From assembly GCA_001999425.1 (NCBI GenBank), contig MLHP01000013.1, forward strand, positions 166,460 through 230,459: a stretch of DNA of 64,000 bases, written 5' to 3'. Source of the stretch: Rodentibacter genomosp. 2. Its GTDB lineage: Bacteria; Pseudomonadota; Gammaproteobacteria; Enterobacterales; Pasteurellaceae. The notes beneath the pieces were generated by a model that worked only from the letters and a program-made list of their open reading frames with translations, did no database searches and was not told where the DNA came from. Below are positions 56,074 through 64,000 of the stretch, piece by piece (within the stretch, counting starts at the first letter, position 1; each line of letters starts with the position of its first letter). The translations under genes were made by a program, and so were the position numbers.

Positions 56074-56798
56074 CAAATTTAACAGAAAAAACTACCGCAC
56101 TTGAAGAAGCGCTAGCTCAAAATAACATTAAGGCTAATACAGAAGAATCCATATGGCGGGAAATTTTTATACAAGGCATTTGGAAAAATAATCCGGCCAT
56201 TGTGCAGCTATTAGGGCTTTGCCCTTTATTGGCAGTTTCCAGCACTGCTACCAATGCTCTCGGTTTAGGGCTTGCAACCATGCTGGTTTTAATCTGCACC
56301 AATGCGGTAATTTCGCCCTTTCGCAAGCAAATTCCTCACGAAATTCGCATTCCTATTTATGTGATGATCATTGCAACGACTGTCACCGTGGTGCAATTAT
56401 TGATGAATGCTTATACCTACAGGTTGTATCAATCTCTTGGAATTTTTATTCCGCTGATTGTGACAAACTGTATTGTAATTGGTCGAGCTGAAGCCTTTGC
56501 ATCCAAAAATAATCTTTTGCAGTCTATTTGGGACGGTTTCTCAATGGGGTTCGGTATGGCTTTAAGCCTTACTATGCTTGGCGCACTCCGTGAAATTTTC
56601 GGGCAAGGGACGATTTTTGAAGGTATCGAAAATCTTTTTGGCGAACAAGCAAAATTTCTCACACTCCATATTTACCATAGCGATAGCAGTTTCTTACTTT
56701 TCATTCTGCCGCCGGGGGCATTTATTGGATTGGGATTACTCCTTGCCCTAAAAAACAGAATTGACAATCATCAACGAAAAGTGAAAAGTAACCATTGA
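56070..56798 (+). CDS. rsxE: Rsx/Rnf complex subunit E
   Basis: RsxE is the second six-helix membrane core subunit, homologous to RsxA. The 242-residue protein has [21 protein letters not shown]'s core and [20 protein letters not shown], with the cysteines expected to hold the shared [2Fe-2S] cluster. It ends the rsx operon, and is followed by the structured repeat at 56801. An uptake signal sits near its N-terminus at about 56094. Confidence 0.96.
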   Translation: MTNLTEKTTALEEALAQNNIKANTEESIWREIFIQGIWKNNPAIVQLLGLCPLLAVSSTATNALGLGLATMLVLICTNAVISPFRKQIPHEIRIPIYVMIIATTVTVVQLLMNAYTYRLYQSLGIFIPLIVTNCIVIGRAEAFASKNNLLQSIWDGFSMGFGMALSLTMLGALREIFGQGTIFEGIENLFGEQAKFLTLHIYHSDSSFLLFILPPGAFIGLGLLLALKNRIDNHQRKVKSNH

Positions 56799-56800
56799 GG

Positions 56801-56959
56801 CTCCATCTAATTTGCCTGAGCAACTTAGAATTTTTAGGAAAATTTTTCCTGTCTGAGCGTAGCGAGTTAAAAATTTTCCGTTAAGAAAATCCTAACCAAG
56901 CGAAGAAAGCAAATTAGCTGGAGTGTATTTTTGCTACTTTTTGCACAAGCAAAAAGTAG
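56801..56959. repeat. Structured palindromic repeat between rsxE and nth
   Basis: CTCCATCTAATTTGC (56801-56815) and GCAAATTAGCTGGAG (56909-56923) are inverted with one mismatch. Inside, GGAAAATTTTT on the left matches AAAAATTTTCC on the right, and TTAG/CTAA arms extend it, so 123 bases fold back almost completely. A separate perfect hairpin follows: CTACTTTTTGC (56934-56944) and GCAAAAAGTAG (56949-56959). The region ends just before the nth ribosome binding site. It has the look of a dispersed Pasteurellaceae repeat, but only one copy is in this window. Confidence 0.6.
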
Positions 56960-56971
56960 AGGAAAAAAATT

Positions 56972-57607
56972 ATGAATCAGAAAAAAAGAATTGAAATATT
57001 AACCCGACTACGGGATCAAAATCCCCACCCGACTACCGAATTACAGTATAATTCGCCCTTTGAATTATTAATCGCGGTGATTTTATCGGCGCAGGCCACT
57101 GATAAAGGAGTAAATAAAGCAACAGAAAAACTTTTTCCCGTTGCCAATACTCCACAGGCGATTTTAAATCTAGGTTTGGATGGTTTAAAAAGCTACATTA
57201 AAACGATCGGACTTTACAATAGTAAAGCAGAAAACATCATTAAAACCTGCCGTGATTTAATTGAAAAACACAACGGTGAAGTACCGGAAGATCGTGAAGC
57301 CCTAGAAGCACTTGCCGGTGTTGGACGCAAAACCGCGAATGTGGTATTAAATACCGCCTTTGGTCATCCTACTATTGCGGTCGATACCCATATATTTCGT
57401 GTGTGCAATCGTACTAATTTTGCACCGGGTAAAGATGTCGTCAAAGTAGAAGAAAAACTCTTAAAAGTGGTGCCCGATGAATTTAAAGTCGATGTACACC
57501 ACTGGCTGATCTTACACGGTCGCTACACTTGTGCTGCAAGGAAACCCCGTTGTGGTTCTTGTATTATTGAAGATCTCTGCGAATATAAAGAAAAAACCGA
57601 ATACTAA
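56972..57607 (+). CDS. nth: Endonuclease III
   Basis: Nth is the base-excision-repair glycosylase and AP lyase for oxidised pyrimidines. The 211-residue protein has the helix-hairpin-helix with catalytic lysine LAGVGRKTANVVLNTAFG (about residues 112-129), the catalytic aspartate in AVDTHIFRVCNR, and a [4Fe-4S] motif C-x6-C-x2-C-x5-C at CAARKPRCGSCIIEDLC. Length equals E. coli Nth. Placement after rsxE is the usual order in gamma-proteobacteria. AGAGGAAAAA is the ribosome binding site. Confidence 0.98.
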   Translation: MNQKKRIEILTRLRDQNPHPTTELQYNSPFELLIAVILSAQATDKGVNKATEKLFPVANTPQAILNLGLDGLKSYIKTIGLYNSKAENIIKTCRDLIEKHNGEVPEDREALEALAGVGRKTANVVLNTAFGHPTIAVDTHIFRVCNRTNFAPGKDVVKVEEKLLKVVPDEFKVDVHHWLILHGRYTCAARKPRCGSCIIEDLCEYKEKTEY

Positions 57608-57666
57608 CTTTCTTGCGTTCAAAACAAGTTAATTTTTTGACCGCACTTTTATTAATAGGAAAAACA

Positions 57667-59040
57667 ATGACAACAAATAAACAACAACGTCAAACTTGGT
57701 CTAGTAGGCTGACTTATGTAATGACCGTTGCCGGTGCAACCGTTGGTTTTGGTGCAACTTGGCGATTCCCTTATCTTGTCGGTGAAAATGGTGGCGGCGC
57801 TTATGTACTGCTTTTTTGCCTTGCTATGATTGTAATCGGCATTCCCATGATTTTAGTGGAAAATGTGATTGGCCGCCGTTTACGGGTAAACTCTATTGAT
57901 GCTTTTGGCGATAAAATTCTAGATAAAGGAAAACATATTTCAAAATATTGGAAGATCATCGGCTATATGGGGTTGCTCGGTGCATTTGGTATTATGGCTT
58001 ATTACATGGTACTGGGTGGCTGGGTTATTTCTTATATCGTGAACTTAATCAACGGCACCCTTGATATTTCAACACCAATTACAAAAGATATCGCCAAAAA
58101 CTTCTATGATCTTCATATTGGCAATAGCCCTTATGAAATTATGTTTTACACTTTCCTTTTCGTCATCGTCAATTACATTATTTTGGCAAAAGGTATCATT
58201 GGCGGTATTGAACGTTCAGTCAAATATTTAATGCCGTTACTGTTTATTTTCTTAATCGGTATGGTAATTCGTAATATTACCTTGCCGGGTGCAATGGAAG
58301 GGATTACTTTCTATTTAAAACCGGATTTCAGCAAGATTACCCCTCAACTTTTCATTTTTGTATTAGGACAGGTCTTCTTTGCTTTGAGCCTTGGTTTTGG
58401 TGTTTTAATCACCCTTTCAAGCTATCTTAATAAAGAAGAAAACCTCATTCACACAGCGGTAATTACCGGTTTTACCAATACCATTATTGCAGTACTTGCC
58501 GGTTTTATGATCTTTCCTTCATTATTCACCTTTGGTATCGAACCCAATGCTGGCCCAACTCTAGTCTTCCAAAGCTTACCGATTGTTTTCTCTCATTTAT
58601 GGGCGGGAAAATTCTTTGCCATCATTTTCTTTAGCTTATTATTAATTGCCGCGCTCACGACTTCTATTACCATTTATGAAGTCATTATTACCGCATTACA
58701 AGAAAAACTTCGTATGCGCCGTAGCAAGGCGATCATTTTAACCTTAGGTGGGATTTTTCTAGCGGGCAACATTCCAGCTATTCTAGGCGATAATCTTTGG
58801 AAAAACGTCACGATTTTCGGTAAAAGTATTTTTGATTTCTATGATTATGCGAGTGGCAATATTTTATTTATGCTCACCGCATTAGGCTGTGCGATTTTCG
58901 TTGGTTTTGTACTGAAAGATGAAGCGAAAAAAGAGCTCTCCCAAACCCCGGATTCGACTTTCACCAAAATTTGGTTTAACTATGTAAAATTTGTTGTGCC
59001 TGTGATTATTATCGTGATTTTCATCAGTAACTTATTCTAA
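57667..59040 (+). CDS. Sodium-dependent transporter of the NSS (SNF) family
   Basis: The 457-residue protein has the NSS family N-terminus: AGATVGFGATWRFPYLVGEN at about residues 19-38, like LeuT's unwound helix 1, then GGGAYVLLFCLAMIVIGIPM. About eleven to twelve helices follow, with LITLSSYLNKEENL in the helix 6-7 region. These transporters move amino acids or related solutes with sodium. The actual substrate cannot be told. The ATG at 57667 follows AGGAAAAAC; an earlier ATG at 57613 runs through an uptake signal and lacks conservation. Confidence 0.88.
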   Translation: MTTNKQQRQTWSSRLTYVMTVAGATVGFGATWRFPYLVGENGGGAYVLLFCLAMIVIGIPMILVENVIGRRLRVNSIDAFGDKILDKGKHISKYWKIIGYMGLLGAFGIMAYYMVLGGWVISYIVNLINGTLDISTPITKDIAKNFYDLHIGNSPYEIMFYTFLFVIVNYIILAKGIIGGIERSVKYLMPLLFIFLIGMVIRNITLPGAMEGITFYLKPDFSKITPQLFIFVLGQVFFALSLGFGVLITLSSYLNKEENLIHTAVITGFTNTIIAVLAGFMIFPSLFTFGIEPNAGPTLVFQSLPIVFSHLWAGKFFAIIFFSLLLIAALTTSITIYEVIITALQEKLRMRRSKAIILTLGGIFLAGNIPAILGDNLWKNVTIFGKSIFDFYDYASGNILFMLTALGCAIFVGFVLKDEAKKELSQTPDSTFTKIWFNYVKFVVPVIIIVIFISNLF

Positions 59041-59046
59041 TCCATA

Positions 59047-59072
59047 AAAAACCGAGCAAATGCTCGGTTTTT
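59047..59072. terminator. Bidirectional terminator between the NSS transporter and uup
   Basis: AAAAACCGAGCA at 59047-59058 pairs perfectly with TGCTCGGTTTTT at 59061-59072, giving a U-tract on both strands. Confidence 0.92.
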
Positions 59073-59074
59073 CC

Positions 59075-61015
59075 TTATTGTTTGCTTTCTGCAATCGTTT
59101 TTTTCTCTTCCAACTCTTCCCAACGCAAGAATGTTTGCTCAAGCAGGGATTCAATATCAGCTAACTCCTTTAGCTTCGTCTCTGTAATTTCATGTGATTG
59201 TTGGAAAAACGTAGGTTCACCAACCTCCGCTTGAAGTGCGGTCAATTTTTCCTCTAATTCTTCCAACTGCTGCGGTAATTGTTCTAGTTCCCGCTGTTCC
59301 TTATAGGATAATTTAACGGACTTTGATTTATTAGAAGTGCGGTCATTTTTTACTGTATTTTCTTGTGTTTTCACCGGTGATGTCTTCACATTTTCCCGTT
59401 CTGCTTTGCTTGCCCAAAAATTGGCTTGCTGCTGTTTGGCATCAAAGAAACCGCCTACATATTTATTGACTAAGCCATTTCCTTCAAACAAATAGCATTC
59501 AGTGGCGGTGTTATCAATAAATTGACGATCGTGGCTGACAATCAATAATGTGCCTTGATATTCGGTAAGTATTTCCTCCAATAATTCTAAGGTTTCCACA
59601 TCAAGATCATTAGTCGGTTCGTCAAGAACTAACAAATTATTCGGCTTCAATAATAATTTAGCCAATAACAAGCGGTTACGCTCTCCACCGGATAAAGCTT
59701 TCACTGGTGTCATTGCCCGTTTAGGCGGAAATAAGAAATCTTGCAAATACCCTAGTACATGGCGTTTTATGCCGTTCACTTCAATATCTTGCTTACCGTC
59801 GGCAACGTTATCCATAACTGTTTTTTCCGGATCAAGCTCCGAACGGTATTGGTCAAAATAAGCGATCTCTAATTTTGTCCCCGTACGAATTTTTCCACCT
59901 GTCGGTTGAATTTCACCGAGTAGCAATTTAATAAAAGTGGTTTTACCACAGCCATTTTCCCCTACTAGTGCAATTTTATCGCCTCTCAAAATAGTTGTGC
60001 TGAAATCCTTTAACAAGGTCTTACCCACCACCTTATAACTCACGTTTTCCATTTCAAACACGATTTTTCCGGAACGGCTTGAAGTATCCAGTTGTAATTT
60101 TGCCGTTCCCATCACATCACGGCGTTGGCGACGTTCCTCACGCATTGCCTTTAATGCCTTCACCCGCCCTTCATTACGTGTACGACGTGCCTTAATGCCT
60201 TGGCGAATCCACACTTCTTCTTGCGCTAAGCGTTTATCAAATAATTCATTTTGAAGTGCCTCGACACGCAAATTTTCTTCTTTTGTGGTGAGATATAAAT
60301 CATAGTTTCCCGGATAAGAAACCAACTGCCCGCGATCCAAATCTACAATACGGGTCGCCATTTGGCGAATAAAAGACCGGTCATGGGAAATAAAAACAAT
60401 ACTTCCGCTAAATCCTAAGAGGAAATTTTCCAACCATTCAATCGCCTCCACATCCAAATGGTTGGTCGGTTCATCAAGCAACAATATATCTGGATCACAA
60501 ACTAAGGCACGGGCTAAAGCCGCTTTACGCAACCAACCGCCGGAAAGTGCGGTCAATTTTGTATTTGGATTTAAATCAAGTTTAAGCAAAACTTCATTAA
60601 TCTTATTTTCAAAACGCCAACCATCGGCGTGTTCTAATTTTGCTTGCACTTGCTCCAGTTGATTTAAAATCTGATCGCTATAATTTTCTTCTAACTGTGC
60701 GGAAATACGGTGATATTCTTTCAATAAATCCGTTAAATGCCCTACGCCTTCCGCTACATAATCAAATACATTGCCTTCGGCATTACGCGGCGGATCTTGC
60801 TCAAGACGGGATACCACCAGATCTTTTTCATATTGAATATTGCCATCATCCAGCAAGACATCACCGGCAATAATTTTGAGTAACGTTGATTTTCCCGCCC
60901 CATTTCGTCCGACCAAACACACCCGCTCATTGGGTTCAATATGTAATTCCGTGTGATCCAACAACGGCGCATCACTAAAAGAAAGATAGCCATTTGTTAA
61001 GCTAATTAATGCCAC
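59075..61015 (-). CDS. uup: ABC-F ATPase Uup
   Basis: Uup is a soluble ABC-F ATPase with two nucleotide-binding domains, linked to ribosome function and to suppression of transposon excision. GRNGAGKSTLLKII and GENGCGKTTFIKLL are the Walker A sites; LSGGWLRKAALARAL and LSGGERNRLLLAKLL are the signature motifs; DEPTNHLD and DEPTNDLD the Walker B ends. The C-terminal 90 residues are the coiled-coil DNA-binding region of Uup. I chose the GTG at 61015 (646 residues) because GAGG precedes it and it aligns with E. coli. A TTG seven codons upstream is possible. Confidence 0.93.
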   Translation of the reverse strand: MALISLTNGYLSFSDAPLLDHTELHIEPNERVCLVGRNGAGKSTLLKIIAGDVLLDDGNIQYEKDLVVSRLEQDPPRNAEGNVFDYVAEGVGHLTDLLKEYHRISAQLEENYSDQILNQLEQVQAKLEHADGWRFENKINEVLLKLDLNPNTKLTALSGGWLRKAALARALVCDPDILLLDEPTNHLDVEAIEWLENFLLGFSGSIVFISHDRSFIRQMATRIVDLDRGQLVSYPGNYDLYLTTKEENLRVEALQNELFDKRLAQEEVWIRQGIKARRTRNEGRVKALKAMREERRQRRDVMGTAKLQLDTSSRSGKIVFEMENVSYKVVGKTLLKDFSTTILRGDKIALVGENGCGKTTFIKLLLGEIQPTGGKIRTGTKLEIAYFDQYRSELDPEKTVMDNVADGKQDIEVNGIKRHVLGYLQDFLFPPKRAMTPVKALSGGERNRLLLAKLLLKPNNLLVLDEPTNDLDVETLELLEEILTEYQGTLLIVSHDRQFIDNTATECYLFEGNGLVNKYVGGFFDAKQQQANFWASKAERENVKTSPVKTQENTVKNDRTSNKSKSVKLSYKEQRELEQLPQQLEELEEKLTALQAEVGEPTFFQQSHEITETKLKELADIESLLEQTFLRWEELEEKKTIAESKQ

Positions 61016-61102
61016 AATAACCTCATAAAAATTCAACTAAAAATAACCGCACTATTCTATACGGTTTGGTGGGAAAAGCGAAAAAATGAAAACGAATATA
61101 AT

Positions 61103-61127
61103 AAAAAAGGACGCTTTTCAGCGTCCT
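61103..61127 (-). terminator. Terminator of the infC-rpmI-rplT operon
   Basis: AGGACGC at 61108-61114 pairs with GCGTCCT at 61121-61127; on the minus strand TTTTTTATTATA follows, a strong U-tract. Confidence 0.92.
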
Positions 61128-61146
61128 CATTCTCTAAACTTTAAAA

Positions 61147-61503
<357 letters not shown>

Positions 61504-61565
61504 TTAATCTCCTATGTATATTTTTCTAAAATTAACTAAATCGTACGTTTTGCTTAAATAACAGC

Positions 61566-61763
61566 TTATGCGTATGGTAAGCAAGCCACGACTAAAACTT
61601 GGTCTGCTTTCGCAACCATGGATTTATGACGTAAATGACGTTTACGTTTAGTTGATTTTTTAGTCAAAATATGACGTAAGTGAGATTGTTTACGCTTAAA
61701 ACCGCCGGAAGCAGTTTTTTTGAAGCGCTTAGCTGCGCCGCGTACTGTTTTGATTTTAGGCAT
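61566..61763 (-). CDS. rpmI: 50S ribosomal protein L35
   Basis: The 65-residue basic protein starts [20 protein letters not shown] and has [20 protein letters not shown]. This is L35 at its usual length. It is 65 bases upstream of rplT in the same operon. Confidence 0.99.
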   Translation of the reverse strand: MPKIKTVRGAAKRFKKTASGGFKRKQSHLRHILTKKSTKRKRHLRHKSMVAKADQVLVVACLPYA

Positions 61764-61964
61764 TGTTAAAATAACTCCGCATTTTTTGTTTAAAACAACA
61801 TAATCAGGCGAACTAAAAAGTTACTTGGAGGCACTGATTATTTCCACTATAAGGCAAATTGCCTTTTCCCAAAGTAGTTAGGCTGCGTAGTGTGCCCAAC
61901 ATACAATGACTTTTCACCTAAGTGAAAAGATTTTTATTGAAATGAATATCTCAATAAAAAATTC
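61764..61964 (-). promoter_or_regulatory. Structured leader between infC and rpmI
   Basis: This 201-base gap contains hairpins read in either direction: AAGGCAA-TTGCCTT near 61852-61866, CTTTTCAC/GTGAAAAG at about 61911-61930, and TTTTTATTGA/TCAATAAAAA at about 61931-61960. In E. coli this part of the operon carries the L20 autoregulatory RNA and a partial terminator. A similar control role is likely, but I cannot identify the L20 site itself. Confidence 0.45.
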
Positions 61965-62510
61965 TTATTTTTTCTTCGGTGCCAACACCATCACGGCTTG
62001 ACGACCTTCTAACTTACCCGGTGCGGATTCCACAACAGAAATCTCAGCCAGATCATTTTTTACACGTTCCAACACATCTAAACCGATCTCTTGGTGCGCC
62101 ATTTCACGCCCACGGAAACGCACGGTAATTTTGGCTTTATCACCATCTTCTAAAAAACGAATAAGGCTACGTAATTTAACTTGGTAATCACCTTCGTCAG
62201 TACCCGGACGGAATTTAATTTCCTTAACTTGAACAACTTTTTGTTTTTTCTTTTGCTCTTTTGCAGTTTTACTCTTTTCGTAAAGGAATTTACCGTAATT
62301 CATAATACGGCAAACCGGCGGCTCTGCATTTGGACTGATTTCAACGAGATCAAGCTCTGCTTGCTCCGCCATTTCTAAGGCTTGTTGAATAGGAACAATC
62401 CCTAATTGTTCACCATCTTGGTCAATTAAACGAACTTCTTTTACGCGAATTTCATCATTAATGCGATTTGGGCGATTTACTGCCGGCGCTTTTTTCACGG
62501 TTTTAATAAT
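61965..62510 (-). CDS. infC: Translation initiation factor IF-3, ATT start
   Basis: IF-3 keeps ribosomal subunits apart and checks the initiator tRNA and start codon. The sequence [38 protein letters not shown] and [19 protein letters not shown] match E. coli almost residue for residue. There is no ATG at the expected site. AAGGA at 62516-62520 precedes ATT-ATT at 62510-62505 at a normal 5-base distance, giving 181 residues (E. coli 180). A GTG four codons in, at 62498, is too far from the ribosome binding site. Rare AUU starts let IF-3 repress itself. Confidence 0.95.
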   Translation of the reverse strand: MIKTVKKAPAVNRPNRINDEIRVKEVRLIDQDGEQLGIVPIQQALEMAEQAELDLVEISPNAEPPVCRIMNYGKFLYEKSKTAKEQKKKQKVVQVKEIKFRPGTDEGDYQVKLRSLIRFLEDGDKAKITVRFRGREMAHQEIGLDVLERVKNDLAEISVVESAPGKLEGRQAVMVLAPKKK

Positions 62511-62605
62511 CGTATTCCTTCTATTGATTTATACAAAAATCCTCTGTAACACACAAAAGATTCCAAATTTTATTACCCGAGTAAAACGAGCAAAAACGCA
62601 CGAAT

Positions 62606-62635
62606 TCTATAGTATCCGCATATTTTATGCAACAA
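62606..62635 (-). promoter_or_regulatory. Candidate infC promoter
   Basis: On the minus strand TATAGA (62611-62606) is a near-consensus -10. Either TTGTTG (62635-62630, 18-base spacer) or TTGCAT (62632-62627, 15-base spacer) can be the -35 element. The start of transcription would be about 90 bases before the infC start codon. Confidence 0.5.
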
Positions 62636-63150
62636 AATTTAGCCATTTATACGAATTTCTACACCAATATGTTACAAAAAGATTTGATAAGCGATTAATC
62701 CTTGCAGTTTCTAAACAAAGCCTATCTTGATAATCGTCTGCCGTTGTCTAATTTCGTCGTTTATGTCAAGAATTCCAAAGCACAAACTGATTGTGCATTA
62801 TGATGCTCTCATTGAATACCCTATCAACGATTTGATTTTGTGTTTTCTCTGCCGAATAGACGAAATCTCGTTAATTGTCGATTAAACGCATTTCATTTTT
62901 AGATCAATCTCTCTCCCTCTTCATAAGATTATTTTCAAAATATATAAACCTTGCAAATCCGGTATTACCAAAATAAAAACAAATACCTTTTATAAATATA
63001 GTTTTTAGTTATCAATAAAAACTCATATAAAATTAACCGCGCTTTATTATATCTGCTACATTAATAATAAAAAAAATATACAAAGAATTGCCTTTCTCTT
63101 AAAAAACAATTTATAATATCCGAACTTAATTTTTAATATTAGTTAAATTT
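62636..63150. other. Gene-free AT-rich region
   Basis: No frame here has a ribosome binding site or recognisable similarity. It holds scattered short inverted repeats such as GCACAA-TTGTGC near 62780, and ATTTCGTC/GACGAAAT about 110 bases apart. A one-mismatch uptake signal (ACCGCGCTT) lies near 63036. The part before 63151 is very AT-rich and should contain the promoter of the methyltransferase gene. Confidence 0.6.
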
Positions 63151-63984
63151 ATGCGTACTTCATTACACCAAACGAAATGGGGACTATTTAATCTCATTGA
63201 AGGTGACTTTATTAGTCAATTTGTTAAAACATATGGAGAATGGTCTGAAGTTGAAGTTCAATTTTTCCGTAGTGTTCTATCTAGCCATAGTAATATTATT
63301 GAAGTGGGAGCAAATATTGGAATGCACTCCGTTCCCCTTGCAAAATTTATTCCACAGGGGAAATTATTTTGTTTTGAACCCCAACGCATTATTTTCCAAA
63401 CACTTTGTGCCAATATTTCATTAAATCACCTCACGAATGTCTATACATATCATCAAGGCGTAAGCAATCAAAAACAAAATATTGAAATTCCCTCATCAAA
63501 TTACGATACGGCTTGGAATTACGGCAGTTTTTCTTTAGACAAAGGATTTGATACCGAAGGTTATTTTCAAGGCTGTCAGCATAAAGAATGGATTCAAGTT
63601 CTCACCTTGGACGAACATCCCGAAATTCAAAAACTAAATGAATTATCTTTACTAAAAATTGATGCAGAAGGTTTTGATCTCAACGTATTACAAGGTGCAA
63701 ATAATATTATTAATCAATATAAACCTGTTATTTTCATTGAAGCTCATCCCCATAAATCCGAAGCAATATTAAATTATTTAAATCAACTTGATTATCAATG
63801 TTTTTGGTTTATTTCCGATCGTTATCAAGCTAATAATTATTTCAATCAGGAAAAAACAATTTCCGGTTTAGATTATAACTTAGCTTGTTTTCATCGTTCC
63901 AAAACCTCAAATTTACCCATAGAAACATTAGCCAATCCTGAAATGGATTTATCTCAAGTACCACTATTAACATATCAGAAATAA
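63151..63984 (+). CDS. FkbM-family SAM-dependent methyltransferase
   Basis: The 277-residue protein has the SAM-binding motif IIEVGANIGMHSVPLA (about residues 49-64), the acidic loop end LFCFEPQ and the FkbM signature LLKIDAEGFDLNVLQGA (about residues 168-184). FkbM-type enzymes methylate hydroxyl groups, often on sugars of surface polysaccharides or on natural products. The gene is notably AT-rich, lacks a perfect uptake signal and stands alone after a gene-free region, which fits a recently acquired or surface-variable gene. The target cannot be told from this window. Confidence 0.8.
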   Translation: MRTSLHQTKWGLFNLIEGDFISQFVKTYGEWSEVEVQFFRSVLSSHSNIIEVGANIGMHSVPLAKFIPQGKLFCFEPQRIIFQTLCANISLNHLTNVYTYHQGVSNQKQNIEIPSSNYDTAWNYGSFSLDKGFDTEGYFQGCQHKEWIQVLTLDEHPEIQKLNELSLLKIDAEGFDLNVLQGANNIINQYKPVIFIEAHPHKSEAILNYLNQLDYQCFWFISDRYQANNYFNQEKTISGLDYNLACFHRSKTSNLPIETLANPEMDLSQVPLLTYQK

Positions 63985-64000
63985 AAATAAAGGGGCTGAC

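Noticed and set aside
62461..62730. 89-codon plus-strand frame opposite the infC start
   Set aside because: It overlaps the infC start and promoter and shows no protein-like features.

Overview
The window is chromosomal DNA from a member of the Pasteurellaceae. Perfect copies of the 9-bp Haemophilus-type DNA uptake signal (AAGTGCGGT or its complement) occur more than 30 times, several as inverted pairs that double as transcription terminators. The base composition is AT-rich, and the gene neighbourhoods (purE-purK-aspC, recB-recD, rsxA-E followed by nth and a Na+-coupled transporter, cspD-yoaH-truC-yqcC, infC-rpmI-rplT) are of the Haemophilus type. A complete urease locus with a urea channel and a siderophore-uptake locus point to a Haemophilus, Aggregatibacter or Rodentibacter-like species; I cannot fix the genus from sequence alone.

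Layout. 1-2,058 (minus): the N-terminal 357 codons of a CytX-like HMP/thiamin-precursor permease that runs off the left edge, and the lysine exporter lysO. 2,148-7,642: an iron-siderophore locus with a siderophore-interacting reductase, a single-component MFS importer and an AraC regulator on the minus strand, divergent from a TonB-dependent receptor, with a candidate Fur box between them. 7,758-13,778: pepN, then purE-purK-aspC; a 264-bp element with 31-bp inverted ends sits between a PurR-boxed promoter and purE. 13,996-20,491: urea channel and ureABCEFGH. 20,519-28,458: cdd, dps, grxB, recD and recB. 28,583-31,514: ydbH-ynbE, an inner-to-outer membrane lipid bridge. 31,544-37,396: a DsrE-family protein, an adenine-type permease, usg, ybaK, fabA (with FadR-like box and promoter) and a Lon-like protease. 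37,483-40,736: matP, cspD, yoaH, truC, yqcC, acyP and ytfE.

40,914-48,078 is the most distinctive region: a GntR/UTRA regulator divergent from malQ-glgP-mapP-malT. The four proteins look like the Firmicutes-type maltose PTS route, in which a PTS IICB imports maltose as maltose 6'-phosphate, an EEP-family phosphatase (MapP) removes the phosphate, and MalQ plus phosphorylase degrade the sugar. The promoter region holds a perfect CRP site and two TACGTA-centred palindromes.

48,200-59,040: a YccT/CsgI-like protein, yccS, the rsxABCDGE electron-transport complex (with an extra 27-codon membrane ORF between rsxA and rsxB), nth and an NSS-family transporter. 59,075-62,510 (minus): uup, rplT, rpmI and infC, the last with an ATT start. 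62,511-63,150 has no gene apart from the infC promoter region. 63,151-63,984 is an FkbM-family methyltransferase. I found no tRNA, rRNA, CRISPR array, transposase or prophage gene.
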